From Ruminococcus sp. (lineage in GTDB: Bacteria > Bacillota > Clostridia > Oscillospirales > Ruminococcaceae), in contig JAUNJM010000007.1 in assembly GCA_030533265.1 (NCBI GenBank), forward strand, positions 1 through 49,727: a DNA stretch of 49,727 bases, written 5' to 3'. Of this stretch, positions 27,588 through 35,818 are shown in pieces. A model generated the notes under the pieces. The model was not told where the DNA came from and made no database searches. It saw only the letters and a program-made list of their open reading frames with translations. Positions within the stretch are counted from its first letter, which is position 1. Each line of letters starts with the position of its first letter. Position numbers and translations under genes: made by a program.

Positions 27588-28694
27588 TTACTCCTTTGAA
27601 AGACGTACAGGAAGCACAAGAAAAGTATAATCACTATTATCACATGGAACTATTTTCATAGGAAGCAGACTTCCACTCATCTGCAATTTAACTTTATCTT
27701 CATTAATAACCTTTAACGGATCAAGGAAATATTTACACTTAAATCCTATTTCAATAACAGGACCTGAAATATCAGCCTTTATCTCATCAGATATTTTTCC
27801 CATAGAAGTTGAGCATCTTACCTTTATGATACCGTTTTCAAAATAGCATCTTACAGGGCTTGGATTACGTTCATTGATAAGAAGCATAGCTCTTTCTAAT
27901 GTTTCAATAAGATTTTTTCTGTCTGCAATAACCTCAGTAGTAAACGTCTGAGGAATAGCACTCTTATACGGATGAAATTCACCTTCAAGGAGTCTTGAAT
28001 ACACAAAATATCCGTTTATCTCAAAGATAATATGCTTTGATGAAACAAACATACTGCAATTATCCTCATCATTATCGCTAAGCAGCTTTGAAACTTCTGA
28101 AAGTGTCTTTGCAGGAACGACAAATTTTATATCACCGTCATATTTTATAGACTCAGTTCTCACAGCAAGTCTGTAGCCATCTATAGAAACAAGATTAAGC
28201 ACGCCGTTTTCTATATCAAAAAGCTCACCCTTAAGGATAGGCTTCATATCAGTAACAGCAACAGCAAAAATAGTCTGATTTATCATACTTTTAAGCACCG
28301 GCTGAGAAATTTTAATTTCTTCGCAATCCTTGCTTACGGGAAGTTCAGGATAATCTTCGGATGAAACAGCACTCATATTGAATGTAGTAACGCCACTTGA
28401 AAGAGTTACCTGAAGATTATCAGTAACCTCAATAAAAATATCTTCCTCAGGCATTTTTCTTATCATATCGCAAAAAAGTCTTGCATTGAGAATAAACTCA
28501 CCGTTATCCTGGGACACAACAGAAATAGTAGTTCTTATTCCTATTTCGAGGTTATAACCGGTAAGTTCCATAGTCATATCTGACACTTTGCATTTAATAC
28601 CTTCAAGAGAAGGTAATGAAGAACGCTCTGAAACTGCTTTTGATACATTTACGATAGCTTCATAAAGAGAAGTTTTATTGCATTTTAATTTCAT
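27588..28694 (-). CDS. dnaN: DNA polymerase III beta subunit (sliding clamp)
   Basis: A 368-residue clamp of three repeated domains. The opening MKLKCNKTSLYEAIVNVSKAVSERSSLPSLEG form and the ending FLVLPVR (clamp C-terminus, normally P-M/V-R) are typical. AAGGAG eight bases before the ATG sets the start. It follows oriC and leads the dnaN-S4-recF-remB-gyrB run. Confidence 0.97.
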   Translation of the reverse strand: MKLKCNKTSLYEAIVNVSKAVSERSSLPSLEGIKCKVSDMTMELTGYNLEIGIRTTISVVSQDNGEFILNARLFCDMIRKMPEEDIFIEVTDNLQVTLSSGVTTFNMSAVSSEDYPELPVSKDCEEIKISQPVLKSMINQTIFAVAVTDMKPILKGELFDIENGVLNLVSIDGYRLAVRTESIKYDGDIKFVVPAKTLSEVSKLLSDNDEDNCSMFVSSKHIIFEINGYFVYSRLLEGEFHPYKSAIPQTFTTEVIADRKNLIETLERAMLLINERNPSPVRCYFENGIIKVRCSTSMGKISDEIKADISGPVIEIGFKCKYFLDPLKVINEDKVKLQMSGSLLPMKIVPCDNSDYTFLVLPVRLSKE

Positions 28695-29124
28695 TGAATT
28701 TTTCTCCTTAAATTTTAAACAATAAGATTTTTGTAATTAGAAATATTTATTCGATAATAAAAGAAATATATATTTATTTTTTAGTAGTAGTAGTAGAGTA
28801 TGTTGAAAACTATAATAACTTTTGAAATGCCGTCAACAAGCAAATTTTATGACTACAAATTTTCAAATTATTTTCAAAGTGAAATGTTTAAAGTGTTTAT
28901 AATTTTCAGACTGTTGAATATGTTGAAAAAATCAGTGTTGATTGTTAAATAAAATTCAGAAAAATGTTTAAAAATAAAAAATTACATAAATTTATCAACT
29001 TTTATTACTGAATTTTATTTTTTGAAATTGTTTATATATGACATGAATACAGATAAAATGGGAGATATGAACGATTATTTTTGTTGAAAACTATGTTGAA
29101 AAAGTTGAAAAGTAGCTTTAAAAA
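28695..29124. other. Chromosomal replication origin (oriC) between dnaA and dnaN
   Basis: A 430-base, very AT-rich non-coding region flanked by dnaA and dnaN. TTTTCAACA (read on the minus strand) occurs exactly at 28801-28809, 28921-28929, 29082-29090 and 29094-29102. Near-variants are at 28912-28920 (TATTCAACA) and 29103-29111 (TTTTCAACT), and TTATCAACT is on the plus strand at 28992-29000. No TTATCCACA is present. Beside the 28801 box are five DnaA-trios and then an AT-rich tract (about 28730-28781), which is the probable unwinding element. Assignment as oriC rests on position and this layout. Confidence 0.88.
28782..28796 (+). other. DnaA-trio array of the basal unwinding system
   Basis: Five consecutive TAG triplets, then AGTA, then the DnaA-box-like TGTTGAAAA at 28801. 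Read 3' to 5' away from the box this is GAT repeated five times, the DnaA-trio motif that guides DnaA filament growth on single-stranded DNA. The AT-rich tract lies on the far side, in the expected order. Confidence 0.8.
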
Positions 29125-30474
29125 CTATCTGTTTTTCAGATTTTTGATAATATCGTCCACTGTTTCCTTCAAATCTTCTTTTTTCTTGATTTGATCGCTG
29201 ATATTCTGATAATGTATAGTCATTGTAGAATGATTTTTACCAAGAGCATCACCAATCTGGATATAAGTCATACCCTTCAATTCTTTAAGAAGATATATAG
29301 CTATCTTTCTTGAGATAGATATATTTGCACTTCTGTTTTGTGATTTAATATCCTCAGGAGTAACCTTGAATGCAGAAGCAACCTCACTTATGATATTGTC
29401 AACAGTGATTTCTGCAGGATGATTTTCAATCATTATTTCTTTTATAACTCTCTGAGCCATTGAAATAGAAGGTGACTCGTTGGTATATGTTGTGAGTGCT
29501 CTTATTTTATTTACTGTACCTTCAAGCTGACGGATATTGGTTTTTATTTTTTCAGCTATGAGTCTTGCTACGTTATCAGAAAGCTGAAGACCTAAAAGCT
29601 CTGCCTTTCTCTTTACGATAGCCATTCTTGTTTCAAAATCAGGTGGCTGAACGTCAACCTGAACACCGAGTGAAAAACGTGAACGAATTCTGTTTTCAAG
29701 CTTAGATATTTTTGAAGGAGCAATATCAGATGTAAGAACAATCTGTTTTCCTGCATTATAGAGATCGTTGAATGTATGGAAAAATTCTTCCTGACCTCTT
29801 TCTTTTCCAGCAATAAACTGAATATCGTCGATGAGAAGAAAATCAGCATTACGATATTTGTTATGAAAATCTATTGTTTTATGATATTCAAGAGCAATAA
29901 CCAGCTCGTTTACAAAGTTTTCACCTGTTGTATAGATTATATTGAGATCAGGATTATTACTTCTTACCTGATTTTCAATAGCTTTCATGAGGTGAGTTTT
30001 ACCAAGTCCTGAATCACCGTAAATAAAAAGTGGATTGAAGTTTGAATTATCTGAAGAAGAGTCATTCTTATCGTTTTTGTTTGCAACAGCAAAACAGAAA
30101 GCATAAGCAAGCTCATTTGATTTACCCTTGATAAAATTTTCAAAAGTAAGAGTATTACTTATTGTAGTTGAACCACTTATTGATGGTGCAGGTTCATTTA
30201 CCTGTTGATTTTCTTTTTCTTTTGTTTTTACAAGAATATTAACGTCAACATCAAAACCAAGAGTTTCAAGAAAAGCCTTTTTGAGATGTGATTCGTACAT
30301 TTCGATAGTGATTTTTCTTGTAAATTCACTGTCAGTAAGCAAATAAGCTATATTGTTTTCAAGTTTATAAGGTTCTAAAATTTTTATCCACTTTTCAAAA
30401 CCAATCCGGCTTATACCCGGGTCAGATTCGCAATATTTTAAAACGCTTTGAAATACGTCATTAAAAGATTCCAT
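29125..30474 (-). CDS. dnaA: Chromosomal replication initiator DnaA
   Basis: A 449-residue AAA+ initiator. Domain I is at 1-80, then a short linker. Walker A is GDSGLGKTHL, Walker B is FLLIDDIQFIAGK and sensor 1 is IVLTSDIAPSKI. Domain IV has RSANISISRKIAIYLLKEL and the signature GKNHSTMTIHYQNI. Aligned to E. coli, Arg399, Arg407, Lys415, His434 and Thr436 are kept, but Asp433 is Asn, Thr435 is Ser, His439 is Ile and Gln408 is Lys. The frame extends 39 codons upstream, but AAGGAGG before the ATG at 30474 sets the start. Confidence 0.97.
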   Translation of the reverse strand: MESFNDVFQSVLKYCESDPGISRIGFEKWIKILEPYKLENNIAYLLTDSEFTRKITIEMYESHLKKAFLETLGFDVDVNILVKTKEKENQQVNEPAPSISGSTTISNTLTFENFIKGKSNELAYAFCFAVANKNDKNDSSSDNSNFNPLFIYGDSGLGKTHLMKAIENQVRSNNPDLNIIYTTGENFVNELVIALEYHKTIDFHNKYRNADFLLIDDIQFIAGKERGQEEFFHTFNDLYNAGKQIVLTSDIAPSKISKLENRIRSRFSLGVQVDVQPPDFETRMAIVKRKAELLGLQLSDNVARLIAEKIKTNIRQLEGTVNKIRALTTYTNESPSISMAQRVIKEIMIENHPAEITVDNIISEVASAFKVTPEDIKSQNRSANISISRKIAIYLLKELKGMTYIQIGDALGKNHSTMTIHYQNISDQIKKKEDLKETVDDIIKNLKNR

Positions 30475-30581
30475 TTTTATCCTCCTTATTATTTTTTGAT
30501 ATTTAAAACTAAAAAAACAAAAAATATACCCTTTATGAAAGGGAAAAATGTAAAACAGGGCATAAATATCAATTCTATTCA

Positions 30582-30610
30582 AGTATAACACATTTGATAA
30601 AAAATTTCAA
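30582..30610 (-). promoter_or_regulatory. dnaA promoter
   Basis: On the minus strand TTGAAA (30610-30605), a 17-base spacer and TATACT (30587-30582), about 108 bases before the dnaA start. The leader contains a small CCCTTT/AAAGGG hairpin (30533-30547). The stretch from 30611 to 30770 is AT-rich and otherwise featureless. Confidence 0.7.
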
Positions 30611-30770
30611 GTCTTATATATTATATAATAGTGTAAAAATTTTTTAAAAAAGTTGTTCTAAAAAAGATACATGATATATGAGAAAAAATAATATCATATA
30701 CAAAATGTTGTATTTATCAAAAATATATAAAAAAAGATCATTTTTAAATATAAAAAAATTGTGAATTTAC

Positions 30771-30800
30771 TTGACAAAATGTATTTGAATAAGCTATAAT
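30771..30800 (+). promoter_or_regulatory. rpmH promoter
   Basis: A perfect TTGACA (30771-30776), an 18-base spacer and a perfect TATAAT (30795-30800). It is the strongest promoter seen in the window and drives rpmH and probably rnpA onward. Confidence 0.88.
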
Positions 30801-30819
30801 TGTTACTTACAGGGGTGGA

Positions 30820-30870
30820 GTATGCGTATTTGACGAAAATAGCATACATTTTTATGGACAAGCCCATAAA
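30820..30870 (+). promoter_or_regulatory. Two tandem hairpins in the rpmH leader
   Basis: Hairpin A (30820-30847) pairs GTATGC with GCATAC and continues through TATTT/AAATA with bulges, then ATTTTT. Hairpin B (30851-30870) pairs TTTATGG with CCATAAA, then TTTTAATT. Both are terminator-like and lie before the rpmH ribosome site, so attenuation or autoregulation is possible. Confidence 0.45.
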
Positions 30871-30916
30871 TTTTAATTGAAATGATTTGTTTTGATGCTG
30901 AAGGGAGGATAATGAA

Positions 30917-31051
30917 ATGAAGAGAACATACCAGCCAAAGAAATTGCAGAGAAAAAAAGTACACGGTTTTATGAAGAGAATGGCTACAAAGAACGGCAGA
31001 AAGGTATTAGCTCGCAGAAGAGCTAAGGGCAGAGCAAGACTCAGCTACTAA
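30917..31051 (+). CDS. rpmH: 50S ribosomal protein L34
   Basis: A 44-residue, very basic ribosomal protein: [18 protein letters not shown] opens it, and the rest carries the usual run of arginines and lysines through to ARLSY. GGGAGGA precedes the ATG at 30917. An ATG five bases earlier (30912) stops after one more codon. It is the first gene of the classical rpmH-rnpA-yidD-yidC-jag group and is divergent from dnaA. Confidence 0.97.
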   Translation: MKRTYQPKKLQRKKVHGFMKRMATKNGRKVLARRRAKGRARLSY

Positions 31052-31065
31052 TCATGTAAAGATAT

Positions 31066-31114
31066 GACCATATACCACTCAATTTTTAATGAATGGTATA
31101 AGGTCTTTCTCTTT
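31066..31114 (+). terminator. Hairpin between rpmH and rnpA
   Basis: GACCATATACCA pairs with TGGTATAAGGTC (11 of 12) and is followed by TTTCTCTTTAT. It probably ends most rpmH transcripts while some read on into rnpA, which would explain the much larger need for L34 than for RNase P protein. Confidence 0.72.
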
Positions 31115-31200
31115 ATATTATAGTAAAAAAATTTTTGTCGAAAAAGGAACCATAGGGTTTTATTTTTTTGTTTTTTTAAGGAAAAATATCAGAGGTTTTT

Positions 31201-31542
31201 ATGCTTTTTACCGAAATACTAAAGGATAACAAAATATTTTTAAGGTGCTTTAAAAAAGGCAGTTTTGTGTCTTGTGAATATGTAACGGCATATTTTATGC
31301 CAAATAATTCACCTTATAACAGAATGGGAATATCAGTTGGAAAAAAGCAGGGTAACGCAGTAAAAAGAAACAGAATCAAACGAATCATAAGAGCTGCCTA
31401 CAGATTGAACGAGCAGAAAATTCCGATAGGTTATGATATTGTATTTGTTGGCAGAAATAATGTTTCTGAGAAAAAAACACAGGATATAGAGTATTTTATA
31501 AACAAAAGATTGCTCAGAAAAATAAACGAAAAAAGTAAATAG
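31201..31542 (+). CDS. rnpA: Ribonuclease P protein component
   Basis: A 113-residue basic protein that binds the RNase P RNA and helps mature tRNA 5' ends. The RNR-type motif is AVKRNRIKRIIRAAYR, within the expected half of the protein, and GISVGKKQGNAV precedes it. AGAGG lies upstream of the ATG. It is followed three bases later by yidD. Confidence 0.95.
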   Translation: MLFTEILKDNKIFLRCFKKGSFVSCEYVTAYFMPNNSPYNRMGISVGKKQGNAVKRNRIKRIIRAAYRLNEQKIPIGYDIVFVGRNNVSEKKTQDIEYFINKRLLRKINEKSK

Positions 31543-31545
31543 ATA

Positions 31546-31788
31546 ATGAAAAATATTCCGATTTTTTTTATATGGATCTATAAAAAAATAATAAGTCCTC
31601 TGTTTCCGGCAAGGTGCAGATATTATCCCAGTTGTTCAAGCTATAGTATAGAAGCTTTTAAAAAGCATGGATTCTTTAAGGGATTGATATTAAGTGTCTG
31701 GAGAGTTTTAAGGTGTAATCCATTTTCAAAAGGTGGAGTGGACTATGTGCCGGAAAAATTTAGTTTAATAAGAAAAAAACATAGTTAA
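31546..31788 (+). CDS. yidD: Membrane protein insertion efficiency factor YidD
   Basis: An 80-residue small protein with the diagnostic [11 protein letters not shown] and RCNPFSKGG motifs, thought to help YidC-dependent insertion at the membrane via an amphipathic N-terminal helix. The upstream Shine-Dalgarno is weak, so it likely depends on coupling with rnpA, three bases away. It precedes yidC by 37 bases. Confidence 0.95.
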   Translation: MKNIPIFFIWIYKKIISPLFPARCRYYPSCSSYSIEAFKKHGFFKGLILSVWRVLRCNPFSKGGVDYVPEKFSLIRKKHS

Positions 31789-31825
31789 TTATAAAAGCAG
31801 AGAAATCTGCTGATGGAGGTTTCAG

Positions 31826-33136
31826 ATGAATTTATTGGCAACCCCTTTGGGATGGATAATGAAATTTTGCTATTCACTTGTTCATAACTATGGAATAGCA
31901 CTCTTTTTGTTTACGTTTATAACACGTCTTGTAGTATTTCCACTTAGCATAAAACAGCAGAAAAGTACTGCAAGAATGGCTATGATAAGCCCTGAGATTG
32001 AAAAACTCAAGAAAAAATATGCTAAAAATAAAGAAAAGCTTAACGAAGAAACAATGAAGCTTTATAGCAAGGAAAATGTTAATCCTATGGCAAGTTGTTT
32101 GCCTATGATTATAACTATGGTGATACTTTTTTCACTTATTCCTGTTATCTATAGTCCACTTACTTATATTTCTAATGCTGATAAGGATGATGTTGAAAAA
32201 TCAAACAATCTTATCACTAATATCTATGTTGCAAGTGAGGAAATAAAGTCTAAGGATACGTCTATCGAGGAGCTTATTGCAAAATTTGAAAAGGACGGAA
32301 AAGACCCTTACGAAGCACTTGAAAAAGAACTTAAAGATAAATATTCAAAAACTGCAAAATCTATCGACAGCAGTGAGGAATGGGAATATTTTATTGACGC
32401 AATTAAAAAGCATCCTGATATTGATAAATTTATACTTGATGAAAATAACGTTTCAAAAAATCTTGCACAGTCAAGACCTGAGCTTATTACCTTTGACTTT
32501 GTAAAAAAAGCAGATGGAAAATATGCCGATGTTTTACCTGAAATAGTAAGAGAAGAAGCAGAAAAATTCAATTATGAATTTCTTGGAATGCCATTGGGTA
32601 AGATACCTCAGTGGAAATTCTCACTCGATTCACTTTTCTTCATACCATTGCTTTCAGCAATTTTGCAGTTTGTTACTACAATAGTATCACAGAGATTTAC
32701 AAAGAAAAATAATCCGGCTGCTGCAAATATGGGTGGTGGAATGAAGGCAATGTTCTATATTATGCCTATATTTTCACTCTGGATCTGTTTTTCATATCCG
32801 GCAGGACTCGGTCTTTACTGGATCTATTCTTCTTTCTTTGCACTCATTCAGACATTAGTTCTCAATATTCTTTATTCTCCTGCAAAGGTACAGGAAATGG
32901 TCAAGAAGGATATGGCTAAACAAAAAGCAAAGAAAAAGAAGCCTTCAATGTATGAGAGAGCTATGGCTATGCAGAATCAGCAGAACGGCAATGTACAGAA
33001 CAGTGAAGATGATGACGAAGATGAGGAAAGAAAGCTTTCTAAGGCTGAGATGAAAGAGCTTCAGAGAAACCGTATTAATGAAGCACGACGTCGTATGGCT
33101 GAAAAGTATGGAGAAGAATATAACGAAAAAGAATAA
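31826..33136 (+). CDS. yidC: Membrane protein insertase YidC/Oxa1
   Basis: A 436-residue insertase for membrane proteins. The core shows the functional Arg in TFITRLVVFPLS and the later FYIMPIFSLWICFSYPAGLGLYW span pair. It is far longer than the roughly 260-residue Bacillus SpoIIIJ. About 140 residues, mostly charged, are inserted near 115-255 between membrane spans and are probably exposed outside, and a basic-acidic tail (about 365-436) lies in the cytosol. No lipoprotein signal is seen at the N-terminus. GGAGG precedes the ATG. Confidence 0.94.
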   Translation: MNLLATPLGWIMKFCYSLVHNYGIALFLFTFITRLVVFPLSIKQQKSTARMAMISPEIEKLKKKYAKNKEKLNEETMKLYSKENVNPMASCLPMIITMVILFSLIPVIYSPLTYISNADKDDVEKSNNLITNIYVASEEIKSKDTSIEELIAKFEKDGKDPYEALEKELKDKYSKTAKSIDSSEEWEYFIDAIKKHPDIDKFILDENNVSKNLAQSRPELITFDFVKKADGKYADVLPEIVREEAEKFNYEFLGMPLGKIPQWKFSLDSLFFIPLLSAILQFVTTIVSQRFTKKNNPAAANMGGGMKAMFYIMPIFSLWICFSYPAGLGLYWIYSSFFALIQTLVLNILYSPAKVQEMVKKDMAKQKAKKKKPSMYERAMAMQNQQNGNVQNSEDDDEDEERKLSKAEMKELQRNRINEARRRMAEKYGEEYNEKE

Positions 33137-33160
33137 TATTTTGAGAGGAGTTTATATATA

Positions 33161-33940
33161 ATGAAAAAGATTTTCACAGCTGCAACAATAGAACAGGCAA
33201 AACAGTCTGCATGTGAAGAATTTCAGGTGGAAGAAAGCAAAATAACTTTTAACGTTCTTGAAGAGCCTAAGAAAGGTCTTTTCGGAAAGATGAAGGGTGA
33301 AGCTAAGATTGAGGCTGAATATGAGCAAACAAAGATAGATATTGCTATCAAATATATAAAAGATGTGCTTGAAGCAATGGGTATCGAGAATATAACATAT
33401 ACTGTGACTGATACTGATAACGGTTGTCTTATTGACCTTAATGGCGACGGACTTGAAGAAGTAATCGGTAAAAAGGGTGATATGATTGATTCATTGCAGT
33501 ATCTTTCATCACTTGTCAGCAATAAGGTAGACAGAGAGTATTTCAGAATTACTCTTGACAGCAACAATTTCAGAGCAAAGAGAAAAGAGTATCTTGAACA
33601 GCTTGCAACAAAAATTGCAAATAGTGTAAAGAAAAATGGCAGATCTTCTGCTCTTGAACCAATGAATCCATACGAAAGACGTATAATCCACGCTACTGTT
33701 ACTGATATTGAAGGTGTTACTTCAAAATCAACAGGCGAAGAGCCTTATAGAAAGGTTATTATCAGTTCTACCGAAAAAAGAAGATTCAACGATGTTAACA
33801 AAGGTAATCGCAGAGGCTCAAGACGTGACAGAAAACCAAAAGAGCATTTTGATATTACAACAAGCTTTGAAAAAGATTATAAAAAACCAAAGCCGGAAGA
33901 TACTCTCAATGCAGGTCTTTATGGCAAAATTGAAATCTGA
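33161..33940 (+). CDS. jag: Jag/KhpB RNA-binding protein
   Basis: A 259-residue protein with the N-terminal Jag domain (EQAKQSACEEF, GLFGKMKGEA), a KH domain with the GxxG loop in VIGKKGDMIDSLQ, and an R3H domain (PMNPYERRIIHATV). KhpB-type proteins bind RNA together with KhpA and affect cell elongation and division. A basic linker ends it (NRRGSRRDRKP). GAGAGGAG is eight to ten bases upstream. It follows yidC as in most Bacillota, but mnmE does not follow here. Confidence 0.94.
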   Translation: MKKIFTAATIEQAKQSACEEFQVEESKITFNVLEEPKKGLFGKMKGEAKIEAEYEQTKIDIAIKYIKDVLEAMGIENITYTVTDTDNGCLIDLNGDGLEEVIGKKGDMIDSLQYLSSLVSNKVDREYFRITLDSNNFRAKRKEYLEQLATKIANSVKKNGRSSALEPMNPYERRIIHATVTDIEGVTSKSTGEEPYRKVIISSTEKRRFNDVNKGNRRGSRRDRKPKEHFDITTSFEKDYKKPKPEDTLNAGLYGKIEI

Positions 33941-34015
33941 TTAACTGATCTTAAAAAATAGGGAAAGCAAAGTATAGTGGCATATACGATAAACTGAAAG
34001 ATTTAAATATCAAAA

Positions 34016-34108
34016 CTTGAGGCTTAACTGATTTTACAATGATAACCGGTCAAAAACGGATTTGTTTATCGTTGTTTATGAGTATAAATAAGCCTCTTTT
34101 TTTATTTA
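34016..34108. repeat. Near-palindromic intergenic element, copy 3
   Basis: The left arm GAGGCTTAACT...CAATGATA pairs with TATCGTTG...AAGCCTC on the right, followed by TTTTTTTATTT. The same core occurs at 14079-14157 and 16331-16433. It terminates the jag transcript. The remainder of 33941-34247 holds a possible TATAAT (34190-34195) for htrA and nothing else. Confidence 0.7.
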
Positions 34109-34247
34109 TTACAAGAGCAAAGATAGTTATTTTAATGTAAATAATACATAGTTTTTGGAAATTTATCATTTAATTATCACAAATCAGATTATAATAATAG
34201 ATATAGAAAGCAAAAGCAAAAGTCAGACCAGATAAGGAGAGTTTATT

Positions 34248-35654
34248 ATGTACGAAAATTTTGAAAGTAAAAATAATGAACAACAGACTCAGAATGTACA
34301 GAATAATTTTCAGTCATATAACAATGAAAAAGTGAACGAGTTTAATTATAATCCTGAAAAGAAGAAAAAACACAGCAAGGCATTTACTGCTGTAGTAGCA
34401 ATACTCAGTGTTGTAGCGATAGGAGCAACATCTATCGTCGGTTATTCACTTATAACCGGAGATACAATGGGAATAAGTATTGGTTCGGGCAAAAACAACT
34501 CAGATGATAATATTAATACAGTTACAAAAAACAACGACAATAGCTCATCAAAAATTGACAGAGGAGAACTACCTACACTTATTCAACTTGCAACGCCATC
34601 TGATGCGATGCAGATAACTGAGATTGTTAAGAAAGTTTCACCGTCAGTAGTGGGTATTTCCTGTATGACCAATTCAGGAACAGCAACAGGTACCGGAATT
34701 ATTATGAGCGAGGATGGATATATTATAACAAATGCTCATGTTATTGACGGTGCACAGGCTGTTTCAGTAGTGCTTCCGAGCAACTATACAGAAGAAAAAG
34801 ATGATAGTTCCGGTAAATTAGACAATCTTCTGAAAAAAGATGATGACGATAAGACAATAAAAGCTGAGATTATCGGTAAGGATATTCAGACTGATATTGC
34901 TGTTATCAAGATAGATAAAAAGGATCTGACACCGGTAGAATTCGGTACATCAGCCGAGGTACTTGTTGGTGAAGTATCAATAGTTATCGGAAATCCGTTG
35001 GGCTTCAATCTTGCAAACACGGTTACAGCAGGTATCATCTCCGCAACTGACAGATCGCTCACTATCGAGGACAGAACGATGAATCTTATCCAGACGGATG
35101 CGTCTATCAACTCCGGTAACTCAGGAGGTCCGTTGATTAACGCTTACGGACAGGTTATTGGTATCACATCTGCAAAGGTAGCATCAACCTATGGTGAGGG
35201 ACTTGGATTTGCGATTCCGATAGATGAGGCTTTGCCTATTGTCAAGGATCTTATGGAAAACGGCTATGTTACAGGTAGACCAACACTGGGAATCAGTGGT
35301 ATGAACATTTCAGAGATATACTCTCAGTATTATGATATTCCAAGAGGATTTATTGTTAAGAGCGTTCAGCCGGGAAGTGCCGCTGAAAGTGCAGGAATAG
35401 TTGTTGATGATATTATCATCGGAATTGAGGGTAATCTTATTGAATCTATAGAGGAGTTCAATAATATCAAAGAAAAATATAAAGCAGGAGATAAAATCAC
35501 TGTTTCACTCTATAGAAACGAAAAGATAGTAGATGTTGACGTTATTCTTGGTGAGGATATTGAATCGGATGACTCTTCACAGGAGAATGATAATCATAAT
35601 AATTTTGGTAATCAGCAGAGCATTGATGATTTCTTCAAACAGTTCGGTTTTTAA
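34248..35654 (+). CDS. HtrA/DegP-like membrane-anchored serine protease
   Basis: A 468-residue trypsin-like quality-control protease. The cytosolic head is rich in Asn and Gln (1-42), a membrane anchor spans about 45-68, and a linker leads to the protease domain. The catalytic triad is His164 (TNAHVIDG), Asp216 (TDIAVIK) and Ser292 (SGNSGGPL). One PDZ domain follows at about 345-435 (AGIVVDDIIIGIEG). The region around residues 180-205 carries an acidic-basic insertion (DDSSGKLDNLLKKDDDD). AAGGAG precedes the ATG. A strong terminator follows the gene. Confidence 0.93.
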   Translation: MYENFESKNNEQQTQNVQNNFQSYNNEKVNEFNYNPEKKKKHSKAFTAVVAILSVVAIGATSIVGYSLITGDTMGISIGSGKNNSDDNINTVTKNNDNSSSKIDRGELPTLIQLATPSDAMQITEIVKKVSPSVVGISCMTNSGTATGTGIIMSEDGYIITNAHVIDGAQAVSVVLPSNYTEEKDDSSGKLDNLLKKDDDDKTIKAEIIGKDIQTDIAVIKIDKKDLTPVEFGTSAEVLVGEVSIVIGNPLGFNLANTVTAGIISATDRSLTIEDRTMNLIQTDASINSGNSGGPLINAYGQVIGITSAKVASTYGEGLGFAIPIDEALPIVKDLMENGYVTGRPTLGISGMNISEIYSQYYDIPRGFIVKSVQPGSAAESAGIVVDDIIIGIEGNLIESIEEFNNIKEKYKAGDKITVSLYRNEKIVDVDVILGEDIESDDSSQENDNHNNFGNQQSIDDFFKQFGF

Positions 35655-35689
35655 TCAGACAAAGAGATGTTTTTTCATAAATAACTTCC

Positions 35690-35737
35690 GGTATATGGCT
35701 GTTCCTATCACAGGGACAGCCATATACCTTTATTTTT
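35690..35737 (+). terminator. Terminator of htrA
   Basis: GGTATATGGCTGTTCC pairs with GGGACAGCCATATACC (15 to 16 bp) around a seven-base loop and is followed by TTTATTTTT. It is a very stable stem. Confidence 0.9.
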
Positions 35738-35757
35738 GGAAATGTGCATTTTGCCCT

Positions 35758-35785
35758 TGCTTAAATTTGTATTATGTGATAAAAT
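35758..35785 (+). promoter_or_regulatory. Possible promoter for the MBOAT-like operon
   Basis: TTGCTT (35758-35763), 16 bases, TAAAAT (35780-35785). It is a moderate match located between the htrA terminator and the TTG start. Confidence 0.5.
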
Positions 35786-35818
35786 TATTATGCATAAAAA
35801 AATAAAGGAGTAAAAAAA

